Positions 1 through 5,405 of a stretch of DNA of 5,405 nucleotides are shown here, piece after piece; position 1 is the first letter of the stretch, and each line of letters starts with the position of its first letter. Source of the DNA: Methylothermaceae bacterium (lineage in GTDB: Bacteria > Pseudomonadota > Gammaproteobacteria > Methylococcales > Methylothermaceae); the NCBI GenBank assembly GCA_027024125.1, contig JALVSV010000224.1:1-5405 (forward strand). Reading direction: 5' to 3'. The notes beneath the pieces were generated by a model. That model made no database searches. It saw nothing but the letters and a program-made list of their open reading frames with translations, and had not been told where the DNA came from. Made by a program: the position numbers and the translations under genes.

Positions 1-625
1 GGTACGGTGTTCCGGCCAGTGCTGCTGCACCCAGCGGCATCACATTGAGCCTGTTCCGGCATTCCCTGAAACGTTCCCGGTCGCGCTGTAGCATTTCGAA
101 CCATGCCAAAAGGTGATGCCCGAAAGTAACAGGTTGAGCCACCTGAAGGTGAGTAAAACCAGGCATGATGGTATCTGCTTCCCGCAGGGCCAGGTCAAGC
201 AGGGCGGATTGGAGGCGATAAAGCTCTCCCAGGATGTGGCCGAGCTCGTCACGTAGCCAAAGACGAATGTCGGTGGCGACCTGATCGTTACGGGATCTGG
301 CGGTGTGAAGTTTTTTGCCGGCTTCACCGACCAGTTCGGTCAATCTGGCTTCAATGTTCATGTGAACGTCTTCCAAGGCCACCGACCAAGGGAATCGATC
401 ATTGCGGATTTCAACCAGGATTTGTTCCAGACCGGAGAGGATGGCTCCACATTCACTGTCATTCAGAATCCCGATCTTGCGCAGCATTCTGGCGTGAGCA
501 ATGGAACCTTGAATATCATAAGGCGCCAGTCTTTTGTCGAATTGTACCGATGCGGTGAATTCTTCGACGAACCTGTCGGTTGCTTGGGTGAAACGTCCAC
601 CCCAGGGTTTGTCTGTCTCTGCCAT
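1..625 (-). CDS. argH: Argininosuccinate lyase, N-terminal part (3' end beyond window)
   Basis: Cytoplasmic enzyme of the last step of arginine biosynthesis, splitting argininosuccinate into arginine and fumarate; it belongs to the fumarase/aspartase superfamily and works as a homotetramer. The 208 visible residues begin [12 protein letters not shown], the usual ArgH opening. They continue with [15 protein letters not shown] (residues 86-100), the signature [13 protein letters not shown] (107-119), the conserved T158-H159 in [10 protein letters not shown], and [10 protein letters not shown] (197-206). The family is about 460 residues, so a little under half is present; the flexible catalytic serine loop lies outside the window. 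The ATG at 623-625 is chosen because it gives the family N-terminus and an in-frame TAA lies 11 codons upstream. The ribosome-binding site is poor (GGAT at 639-642, 13 bases away). The reading frame is intact. It is divergent from the HAD phosphatase gene, with no obvious functional link to it. Identification is secure. Confidence 0.97.
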   Translation of the reverse strand, partial: MAETDKPWGGRFTQATDRFVEEFTASVQFDKRLAPYDIQGSIAHARMLRKIGILNDSECGAILSGLEQILVEIRNDRFPWSVALEDVHMNIEARLTELVGEAGKKLHTARSRNDQVATDIRLWLRDELGHILGELYRLQSALLDLALREADTIMPGFTHLQVAQPVTFGHHLLAWFEMLQRDRERFRECRNRLNVMPLGAAALAGTPY

Positions 626-647
626 GTTTACGATTCGTATCCATGAA

Positions 648-717
648 AATTTGAATTAAGGTGAAGAATGTTGCCGGGAAAGCTTGAGAAAGCCTCGTTT
701 CCAGGGCAATTTGAATT
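648..717. repeat. 10-bp direct repeat AATTTGAATT, two copies
   Basis: The identical decamer AATTTGAATT occurs at 648-657 and 708-717, exactly 60 bp apart start to start, both upstream of argH. Each copy contains TTGAAT, which resembles one half of a proteobacterial ArgR box (TNTGAAT...ATTCANA). Neither copy is followed at the right spacing by a proper second half, so assigning ArgR sites is not justified. The repeat itself is directly visible; any function is inference. Confidence 0.4.
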
Positions 718-754
718 CCAGCTTCGAAAGCGTGCATCCATGTGAAAATGCAGT

Positions 755-773
755 TTCAAACCCGTTGAACGGG
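755..773. promoter_or_regulatory. Overlapping short palindromes, possible operator
   Basis: Two inverted repeats overlap here: TTCAA-ACCCG-TTGAA (755-769) and CCCGTT-G-AACGGG (761-773). The second has a one-base centre, so it cannot form a useful RNA hairpin, but it has the symmetry of a dimeric-repressor site. It lies about 85 bp upstream of the GTG start of the HAD gene and 40-60 bp upstream of the best -10 candidate. I do not recognise the regulator. Confidence 0.3.
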
Positions 774-816
774 AGTTCATGATCATTGCCCAGGAAGTTC
801 AGGCGATCAATTCATG

Positions 817-822
817 TATGAT
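817..822 (+). promoter_or_regulatory. Candidate -10 element for the HAD phosphatase gene
   Basis: TATGAT matches the sigma-70 -10 consensus at five of six positions and is directly preceded by TG. It would start transcription near 829, leaving a leader of roughly 27 bases before the GTG at 857. No good -35 hexamer sits 16-18 bp upstream (GAAGTT at 794-799 is poor; TTGCCC at 786-791 is too far), so the site would need an activator or is a chance match. Confidence 0.25.
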
Positions 823-856
823 ACCCCAATAATCTGAAATAGCAGCGTGTGAATCT

Positions 857-1690
857 GTGACCGACTTGAATACCAAACCTTTGAAGAACGCCAAAGCCCT
901 GATCATCGATATGGATGGAGTGCTATGGCACGGCTCCAGGCCCCTTCCCGGGATTGATGAATTTTTTTCCACTCTGAGGGAAATCAAGATTCCCTTCGTG
1001 CTGGCCACCAACAACGCCAGCGCCACCCCCGGCCAGTATGTGGCCAAATTGGCAGGCATGGGTGTCGAAGTGGGCGTCGACGAGATTCTGACTTCAGGTA
1101 TGGCCACGGCAAGTTGGCTGGCGCAGTCCCGGATACCGGGAAACACCAGGGTGTACGCCGTCGGTGAGGCTGGCTTGGTGGAGCCTCTGCTTGAGCAGGG
1201 ATTCACTTTGGCATGCAGCCACAAGGAAGGTGATGACTGGCATGCCGATGTGGTGATCGTGGGCAAGGATGAGACCCTGACCTGGGACAAACTGGCTACA
1301 GCGACGCTAAATCTCAATGCCGGCGCCGAATTTATTGGCACCAATGCCGACACCACTTTGCCGATGGAGTTGGGAGTGAGCCATGGGAACGGAGCCATCC
1401 TGGCTGCACTGATAGCTGCAACCGGAAAGCAGCCGACCATCATCGGCAAGCCGGAACCGATCCTTTATCAGCAGGCCTTGTCCAAATTGGAAGTGAGCCC
1501 TCAAGAAGTGGTCGCCATTGGCGACCGGCTGGAGACCGATATTCTCGGTGCCATACGCGCAGGAATTCGTAGTCTGATGGTATTGACCGGTGTGTCGGGC
1601 AAGGACGATCTGCAACAGGCCGATTATCAGCCCGACTGGGTGTTGTCCGATATTCGTGCTGTCACAGAAGTGCTTCGCGCAGGCGCTTAA
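857..1690 (+). CDS. HAD-superfamily phosphatase, NagD / phosphoglycolate phosphatase type (HAD-IIA)
   Basis: Predicted soluble Mg2+-dependent phosphatase of 277 residues, the normal length for HAD subclass IIA. All catalytic motifs are present: motif I DMDG with nucleophile D18 and acid/base D20; motif II T51-N52-N53; motif III lysine K198 in GKPEPILY; motif IV GDRLETD with D223 and D228. The stretch between motifs II and III is the alpha/beta cap that sets the substrate. Family members dephosphorylate 2-phosphoglycolate, glycerol 3-phosphate, nucleoside monophosphates or p-nitrophenyl phosphate; sequence alone does not choose between them. The start is GTG at 857: motif I lies only 18 residues in, an in-frame TAA sits at 830-832, and no ATG is available. 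No clear Shine-Dalgarno precedes it. dhaK follows after 95 bp on the same strand, so a shared transcript and a role on a three-carbon phosphate are possible but inferred. Confidence 0.9.
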   Translation: MTDLNTKPLKNAKALIIDMDGVLWHGSRPLPGIDEFFSTLREIKIPFVLATNNASATPGQYVAKLAGMGVEVGVDEILTSGMATASWLAQSRIPGNTRVYAVGEAGLVEPLLEQGFTLACSHKEGDDWHADVVIVGKDETLTWDKLATATLNLNAGAEFIGTNADTTLPMELGVSHGNGAILAALIAATGKQPTIIGKPEPILYQQALSKLEVSPQEVVAIGDRLETDILGAIRAGIRSLMVLTGVSGKDDLQQADYQPDWVLSDIRAVTEVLRAGA

Positions 1691-1711
1691 GTCCTGCCGG
1701 GTAAGGTTCGG

Positions 1712-1740
1712 TTGGGTGGATGGGGCTTGTGTGAAAGAAT
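1712..1740 (+). promoter_or_regulatory. Weak candidate promoter ahead of dhaK
   Basis: TTGGGT (1712-1717) and AAGAAT (1735-1740) are 17 bp apart. They match the sigma-70 hexamers at three and four of six positions. Transcription would start near 1747, leaving a leader of about 40 bases with a good ribosome-binding site. No terminator is visible in the 95-bp gap, so read-through from the HAD gene is the simpler alternative. Confidence 0.2.
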
Positions 1741-1773
1741 AGCACGTGGCCTGCCGTCTTTTCCTGGCGTAAG

Positions 1774-1779
1774 AGGAGA
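1774..1779 (+). promoter_or_regulatory. Ribosome-binding site of dhaK
   Basis: AGGAGA lies six bases before the ATG at 1786. It is the strongest Shine-Dalgarno match in the window and fixes the dhaK start. It contrasts with the poor sites ahead of the HAD gene and argH, so DhaK may be translated better than its upstream neighbour. Confidence 0.8.
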
Positions 1780-1785
1780 ACTTCA

Positions 1786-2775
1786 ATGAAAAAATTCATC
1801 AATCACGTCGATACCCTGCTCGACGAAAGTCTTCGGGGATTTGCCAAGGCTCATTCGGATTTAGTCGAGCTGAATTCAGAACCCCGTTTCGTCAGGCGCA
1901 GGCAATTGTCACAATCCACGAAGGTGGCTTTGATTTCCGGAGGAGGCGCGGGTCATGAGCCACTTCATACCGGTTTCGTCGGCAAAGGGATGCTGGATGC
2001 GGCTTGTCCCGGTCAGATATTCACGTCACCCACGCCAGATCAGATGCTGGCTGCAGCTCAAGCGGTCGAGTCGGGAGCAGGCGTCTTGTTCATCGTCAAG
2101 AACTATGCCGGCGATGTGATGAATTTCGAGATGGCGGCGGAAATGCTCGATTGTCCTACCGAGACAGTGTTGGTACAGGATGATATTTCCCTGCCCAAGG
2201 AACATGAGATCGGTCGCCGTGGGGTAGCGGGAACGCTGATTGTGGAAAAGATCCTGGGGGCGGCAGCCGAGGAAGGTGCGGGACTCGCGCAATTGAAATC
2301 TTTGGGCGACAGGGTGGCCGACAATACGGTGACCATTGGTGTGGCACTGACGGGTTGTACTGTGCCGGCCCTTGGGGGGCCGACCTTCGATCTGCCACCG
2401 GACAAAATCGAGATCGGAGTGGGCATTCACGGGGAGCATGGCCGTGACGTGGTGGATTTCGCCAGTGCTACCGAGATCGTCAAGACCCTTTGTGTGGCGA
2501 TCGAGAAGGAAATCAATCCAACTCGGGGCCAGAAGATACTGCTCCACGTCAATGGTTTCGGTTCCACCACCCTGATGGAGTTGTATCTGATCTTTGAACT
2601 GGCCCACGAGTTCTGGTCCAAGAAGGGCCTGGATGTGCAGCGTTCACTGGTGGGCAATTACACCACTGCCCTGGATATGGCGGGTTGCTCCATCACCCTG
2701 ACTTTGCTGGATGATGAGCTGATACGGCTGTGGGATGCGCCGGTGCACACCCCGGCGCTGCGTTGGGGATGCTGA
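1786..2775 (+). CDS. dhaK: Dihydroxyacetone kinase, substrate-binding subunit DhaK
   Basis: DhaK binds dihydroxyacetone covalently as a hemiaminal on a histidine; with DhaL it makes dihydroxyacetone phosphate in the cytoplasm. The 329 residues match the family end to end: MKKFINHVDTLLDESLRGFA opening, SGGGAGHEP (51-59) with H57, ACPGQIFTSPTPDQ, NYAGD (106-110) with D110, GRRGVAGT, and GIHGE (213-217) with H215 as the expected covalent histidine. The end, LWDAPVHTPALRWG, is typical. By family comparison H57 and D110 correspond to the catalytic H56 and D109 of E. coli DhaK. It is shorter than E. coli DhaK (356) because of a compact segment after GIHGE, as in other DhaK proteins of about 330 residues. 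H218 stands where the family usually has proline (GIHGEPG). No DAK2 domain is fused; its likely partner dhaL is on the other strand beyond hppA. Relatives can act on erythrulose, so the substrate is probable, not proven. Confidence 0.95.
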   Translation: MKKFINHVDTLLDESLRGFAKAHSDLVELNSEPRFVRRRQLSQSTKVALISGGGAGHEPLHTGFVGKGMLDAACPGQIFTSPTPDQMLAAAQAVESGAGVLFIVKNYAGDVMNFEMAAEMLDCPTETVLVQDDISLPKEHEIGRRGVAGTLIVEKILGAAAEEGAGLAQLKSLGDRVADNTVTIGVALTGCTVPALGGPTFDLPPDKIEIGVGIHGEHGRDVVDFASATEIVKTLCVAIEKEINPTRGQKILLHVNGFGSTTLMELYLIFELAHEFWSKKGLDVQRSLVGNYTTALDMAGCSITLTLLDDELIRLWDAPVHTPALRWGC

Positions 2776-2792
2776 TTCCTGTTGCGGTTTTG
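2776..2792. other. 17-bp convergent junction between dhaK and hppA
   Basis: Only 17 bases separate the dhaK and hppA stop codons, which face each other. A six-base inverted repeat, TTCCTG (2776-2781) and CAGGAA (2799-2804), spans the junction and runs into the end of hppA. Its 17-base loop, short stem and lack of a U-run make it a poor intrinsic terminator. Termination here is therefore either factor-dependent or leaky, in which case the two messages would overlap at their 3' ends. Confidence 0.35.
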
Positions 2793-4829
2793 TTATCCCA
2801 GGAAAGGTGCAAGCAGAACCGCCATCAGGCTCAACACTTTGATCATGGGATTGATGGCAGGGCCGGCGGTGTCCTTGCAGGGGTCACCAACGGTGTCTCC
2901 AGTGACCGCGGCATGATGGGCGGGTGATCCCTTGCCGCCATAGTGCCCGGCCTCTATGTATTTCTTGGCATTGTCCCAGGCGCCACCACCGGTGCTCATG
3001 GACAGGGCCAGCAACAAACCGGTCGTAACGGCCCCCATCAGCATTCCACCAACCAGCAATGCCATACTGCCTTGAGGCATCCATGGAGTGACGATGGCAG
3101 CGGCCAATGGGGCCAGTACAGGGAGAGAACCGGGTAGAATCATACTGAGGATGGCCGCGCGGGTCAGCATGGCAATTGCCTGGGCATAGTCTGGCAGTGC
3201 CTTGCCCTCCAGAATCTTCGGGTTCTCATGGAACTGTCTTCTCACTTCGTTGACAATTCTGCCCGCTGCCCTACCCACTGCCTCCAGAGCCATGCCGCTG
3301 AACAGGAAAGGCAGTAGGGCACCGATGAATATGCCGCTGAGAACGAAGGGATCTTCCAGGGAGAAAATGAGAGCATCTCCCTTGGCAGAAAATTCCAGCC
3401 GGTAGGCGGCAAACAATGCCAATGCCGCAAGTCCAGCAGTTCCAATGGCGAACACCTTGGTCAGGGCCTTGGTCATATTGCCGGCAGCATCCAGAGCATC
3501 GGTATTGCTTCTGGCGGCTTCTGGAAGGCCGGCCATCTCCACGATACCTCCCGCATTGTCGGCCACAGGCCCATAGGCATCGATGGTAATGACAATGGGT
3601 GTCATGGCCAAAAGACCGATCGTGGCGATGGCGATCCCATAAACGCCGGCCAGCTGGTAGGCCAGGATGATTCCCAGGGCGACCAGGAGAGTGGGTAATG
3701 TGGTGGATTTCATTCCAATGGCCAATCCAGTGATGATGTTGGTGCCATGCCCCTGACAGGCAGCCTTGGCGATTCTTTGTACCGGGGGAAAACGCAGGCC
3801 GGTATAGAATGCCGTATTGAGTACCATTCCAAAGCCGACGCCCAAACCAATCAGCGTGGCCAGAATGATCGATTGGGAAGTGAATTCAGCCTGGTGGGTT
3901 AGGAAATACTCACTGATTTGGTAATAGCCGACAGCGGCAAGAACCAGGCTGATGCTGACTCCCCGCAGCAGCGCCAAGCCCACGTTGTCACTGTTGCCCA
4001 GCCACACGAACTGTCCACCGAAAAGACAGGCCAGCAAGGCAATGCCTCCCATGGCCAGAGGAAAAGTCTGAAGCAAAGGATACTGGGGTGCCAGCCAGGA
4101 GGCTACCAGGATACAGGCGATCAACGTGACTGCGTAACTTTCGAATACATCGGCTGCCATCCCGGCGCAATCGCCCACATTGTCGCCCACGTTGTCTGCA
4201 ATGACGGCGGGATTGCGCGGATCGTCCTCGGGGATATTCTGTTCCACCTTGCCTGCCAGATCTGCTCCTACGTCGGCGGCTTTGGTAAAGATGCCACCCC
4301 CGAGGCGGCTGAAAATGCTGATCAACGAAGCACCGAAACCCAGACCGGCCAAGGGAGCAAGACCGGTTTCGGGTTGTTGGTGCAGCCAGAGATAGAAGCC
4401 GCCCACCGCAGCCAGGGCCAGGCTGGCGAGCAGAAAGCCGGTCACCGAACCGCTGCGGTAGGCGACCTGCAATGCTTTACTTAACCCGGATTGTGCAGCG
4501 TTCGCTGTACGGACGTTGGCATGGACGGCTACCCACATGCCCACAACACCTGAGAGTCCCGAGCAGATGCCGCCCAAGGCGAATCCAACCGCCGTGGGGG
4601 GGCCAAACTGTGGGATCACCCATAACAGTGCGAAAATGGCCAACCCCACGATGGCAATGGTACCGTATTGAATACGCATGAAGGCGGCCGCTCCTTTACG
4701 GATGGCCAGATAAGGCAGTTGTAAAGCTTCGCCGCCTTCAGATTGCCGCATGACCCAGGCTGCGCAGCCCAAGGCATAAACCGTACCCAGTCCCGAAGCG
4801 AGTAAACTGAGTTGTAATGGCAGCTCCAT
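2793..4829 (-). CDS. hppA: Membrane-bound proton-translocating pyrophosphatase (H+-PPase)
   Basis: Integral inner-membrane pump that hydrolyses PPi to two phosphates and moves protons outward. The 678 residues contain about 15-16 hydrophobic segments (for example 7-27, 55-75, 128-150, 284-303, 379-418, 494-514, 588-612), fitting the 16-helix family. Substrate and Mg-binding motifs are intact: DVGADLAGKVE (186-196), EDDPRNPAVIADNVGDNVGD (201-220), DAYGPVADNAGG (417-428), GGAWDNAKKYIE (615-626), GDTVGDP (644-650) and KDTAGP (652-657). The class-diagnostic site reads GNMTKALT, with K454 and T457, the pattern of K+-independent proton-pumping enzymes; K+-dependent ones have alanine at the lysine position. 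Oddities are C651, where the family usually has an aromatic residue (DPFKDTAGP or DPYKDTAGP), and M452 where threonine is usual. The ATG at 4829 has GGCGGA nine bases upstream, inside the end of dhaL. Five bases separate the genes, so they are probably co-transcribed. Confidence 0.97.
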   Translation of the reverse strand: MELPLQLSLLASGLGTVYALGCAAWVMRQSEGGEALQLPYLAIRKGAAAFMRIQYGTIAIVGLAIFALLWVIPQFGPPTAVGFALGGICSGLSGVVGMWVAVHANVRTANAAQSGLSKALQVAYRSGSVTGFLLASLALAAVGGFYLWLHQQPETGLAPLAGLGFGASLISIFSRLGGGIFTKAADVGADLAGKVEQNIPEDDPRNPAVIADNVGDNVGDCAGMAADVFESYAVTLIACILVASWLAPQYPLLQTFPLAMGGIALLACLFGGQFVWLGNSDNVGLALLRGVSISLVLAAVGYYQISEYFLTHQAEFTSQSIILATLIGLGVGFGMVLNTAFYTGLRFPPVQRIAKAACQGHGTNIITGLAIGMKSTTLPTLLVALGIILAYQLAGVYGIAIATIGLLAMTPIVITIDAYGPVADNAGGIVEMAGLPEAARSNTDALDAAGNMTKALTKVFAIGTAGLAALALFAAYRLEFSAKGDALIFSLEDPFVLSGIFIGALLPFLFSGMALEAVGRAAGRIVNEVRRQFHENPKILEGKALPDYAQAIAMLTRAAILSMILPGSLPVLAPLAAAIVTPWMPQGSMALLVGGMLMGAVTTGLLLALSMSTGGGAWDNAKKYIEAGHYGGKGSPAHHAAVTGDTVGDPCKDTAGPAINPMIKVLSLMAVLLAPFLG

Positions 4830-4834
4830 GGGGG

Positions 4835-5405
4835 TTATTCCGCCAGCGTGTCTGCTATGGCGCAGATCATCAGCTGGCTGGTACGGGCACCGGCATCGAT
4901 GATGCCTTTGGACCGCTCGCCCATGTAAGAGGCCCTGCCTTTGGTGGCGAGCATGTCACGGGTCGATTCCATCCCTGCCACGGCTGCCTGCTTGACCTGT
5001 TCGAGTGCCTCGGGAAAGGGGGTAGAGGATTCCGCAGCCACAAGCAGGGCCTTTGCCACGGGTACCAGGGTGTCCACCATCGTCTTTTCACCCACTTGCG
5101 TGCGGCCACGTTTCTTGACTGCCTCCACCGCATCGGAAAAGGCCTGGGCGAAAGTTGGAAGATCGGCGGGTTTGTCTTTCAGCGCCTTGGCCAGAGCCAT
5201 GAACAAAGTGCCATAGAGAGAGCCCGAAGCGCCTCCTACCGTGGACATCACACTCATGGCGATTTTTTGGAGGGCCGTGCTCCAGTCTTCTGTAGCAGCC
5301 AGGTCTTGTGTTTGTTCCATTAGCTTCTTCAGGCCACGTTGCAGGTTGGTGACGTGATCACCGTCTCCAAGGGTCTGATCCAATTGAGTGACTTCTTCGG
5401 CATTG
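4835..5405 (-). CDS. dhaL: Dihydroxyacetone kinase, nucleotide-binding subunit DhaL (DAK2 domain), 5' end beyond window
   Basis: DhaL carries the nucleotide used to phosphorylate dihydroxyacetone bound on DhaK. In PTS-linked enzymes it keeps a bound ADP that is rephosphorylated by DhaM; in others it exchanges ATP. The reading frame is open to the right edge, leaving 189 residues; a TTG at 5383 is internal, not the start, because the conserved LDQTLGDGDH motif continues across it. Roughly 20 N-terminal residues are missing by comparison with E. coli DhaL (210). Visible family motifs are the Mg/nucleotide aspartates in LDQTLGDGDH, STVGGASGSLYGT, GEKTMVDTLVPV and KGRASYMGERS. After the first motif it reads HVTNLQRG rather than the HGLNM type of E. 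coli, and the late DPGA motif is DAGA. It ends five bases before hppA. Its partner dhaK is 2 kb away on the opposite strand. No promoter or dhaM is in view. Confidence 0.93.
   Translation of the reverse strand, partial: NAEEVTQLDQTLGDGDHVTNLQRGLKKLMEQTQDLAATEDWSTALQKIAMSVMSTVGGASGSLYGTLFMALAKALKDKPADLPTFAQAFSDAVEAVKKRGRTQVGEKTMVDTLVPVAKALLVAAESSTPFPEALEQVKQAAVAGMESTRDMLATKGRASYMGERSKGIIDAGARTSQLMICAIADTLAE
4839..4844 (-). promoter_or_regulatory. Ribosome-binding site of hppA, inside the end of dhaL
   Basis: On the minus strand GGCGGA ends nine bases before the hppA ATG and overlaps the last sense codons of dhaL. Ribosomes finishing dhaL would therefore cover this site, which suggests translational coupling. 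It supports the 4829 start, as no separate leader exists between the genes. Confidence 0.55.

Larger units (their letters stand above)
626..856. promoter_or_regulatory. Divergent intergenic region between argH and the HAD phosphatase gene
   Basis: These 231 bp separate the start codons of two divergently transcribed genes, so promoters for both are expected here. No convincing coding frame crosses the region. It holds an AATTTGAATT direct repeat, a short palindromic cluster at 755-773 and a TATGAT element at 817-822 facing the HAD gene. On the argH side, AT-rich sequence around 645-660 could hold a -10 element, but no good -35 partner is visible. The regulatory role is inferred from position. 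Confidence 0.6.

Noticed and set aside
709..726. Full ArgR box overlapping the second decamer
   Set aside because: TTTGAAT is followed by a CTTCG-like half with a spacer one base off and mismatches at key positions, so it does not meet the ARG box pattern.
516..737. 73-codon minus-strand frame starting upstream of argH
   Set aside because: It overlaps the first part of argH in another frame, and the argH frame carries the conserved residues. A leader peptide is possible in principle, but nothing supports it.
799..1449. 216-codon open frame on the minus strand opposite the HAD phosphatase
   Set aside because: It lies antisense to a gene with complete catalytic motifs, its translation resembles no family I know, and such open antisense frames are common in GC-rich coding DNA.
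2776..2804. Possible bidirectional intrinsic terminator between dhaK and hppA
   Set aside because: The stem is only six pairs with a 17-base loop, there is no T-run after it in either direction, and one arm lies inside hppA. It is noted with the junction but not called as a terminator.
3918..4484. 188-codon open frame on the plus strand opposite hppA
   Set aside because: It is antisense to the conserved core of HppA, is rich in Gln, Gly and His as expected from complementing membrane-protein codons, and has no recognisable motif.
4817..5323. 168-codon open frame on the plus strand opposite dhaL
   Set aside because: It is antisense to conserved DhaL motifs and its product has no family resemblance; it is a by-product of codon bias.
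4835..5383. dhaL as a complete gene starting at the TTG at 5383
   Set aside because: The frame is open to the window edge, and the start would fall inside the conserved metal-binding segment, removing the family N-terminus. The gene is treated as truncated by the window.

Overview
The window looks like chromosomal DNA of a proteobacterium, most likely a gammaproteobacterium. The argument is family resemblance only: a bacterial-type ArgH, a K+-independent-type H+-pyrophosphatase and a separate-subunit dihydroxyacetone kinase, with moderate GC and mostly conventional start sites. The genus cannot be fixed from the sequence. I see no tRNA, rRNA, CRISPR array, insertion sequence, prophage gene or integration scar.

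Layout, left to right. (1) The minus strand, positions 1-625, carries the N-terminal 208 codons of argininosuccinate lyase (argH); its 3' end lies outside the window. (2) A 231-bp divergent intergenic region (626-856) holds overlapping short palindromes, a 10-bp direct repeat and a weak -10-like element. (3) On the plus strand lies a GTG-started HAD phosphatase of the NagD / phosphoglycolate phosphatase type (857-1690), followed after 95 bp by dhaK (1786-2775), the substrate-binding subunit of dihydroxyacetone kinase. (4) After only 17 bp, and convergent with dhaK, comes hppA on the minus strand (2793-4829), a membrane proton-pumping pyrophosphatase. (5) Five bases upstream of hppA ends dhaL (4835 to the right edge, 5' truncated), the nucleotide-binding subunit of the same kinase. 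dhaL and hppA look like one transcript.

The genes make a coherent three-carbon and pyrophosphate theme. DhaK and DhaL should together phosphorylate dihydroxyacetone (or a related short ketose). The HAD phosphatase is placed to run a reverse, dephosphorylating reaction on a small phosphate ester. HppA recovers energy from the PPi released by biosynthesis as a proton gradient. The unusual point is the layout: the two obligate partner subunits DhaK and DhaL are coded on opposite strands on either side of hppA, in convergent transcription units. No DhaM (PTS phosphoryl donor) gene is visible, so whether the kinase uses ATP or a PTS donor is open.

I found no convincing wholly new system. The points most worth a second look are the split dhaK/hppA/dhaL arrangement, the phosphatase-kinase pairing and the structured divergent promoter region.
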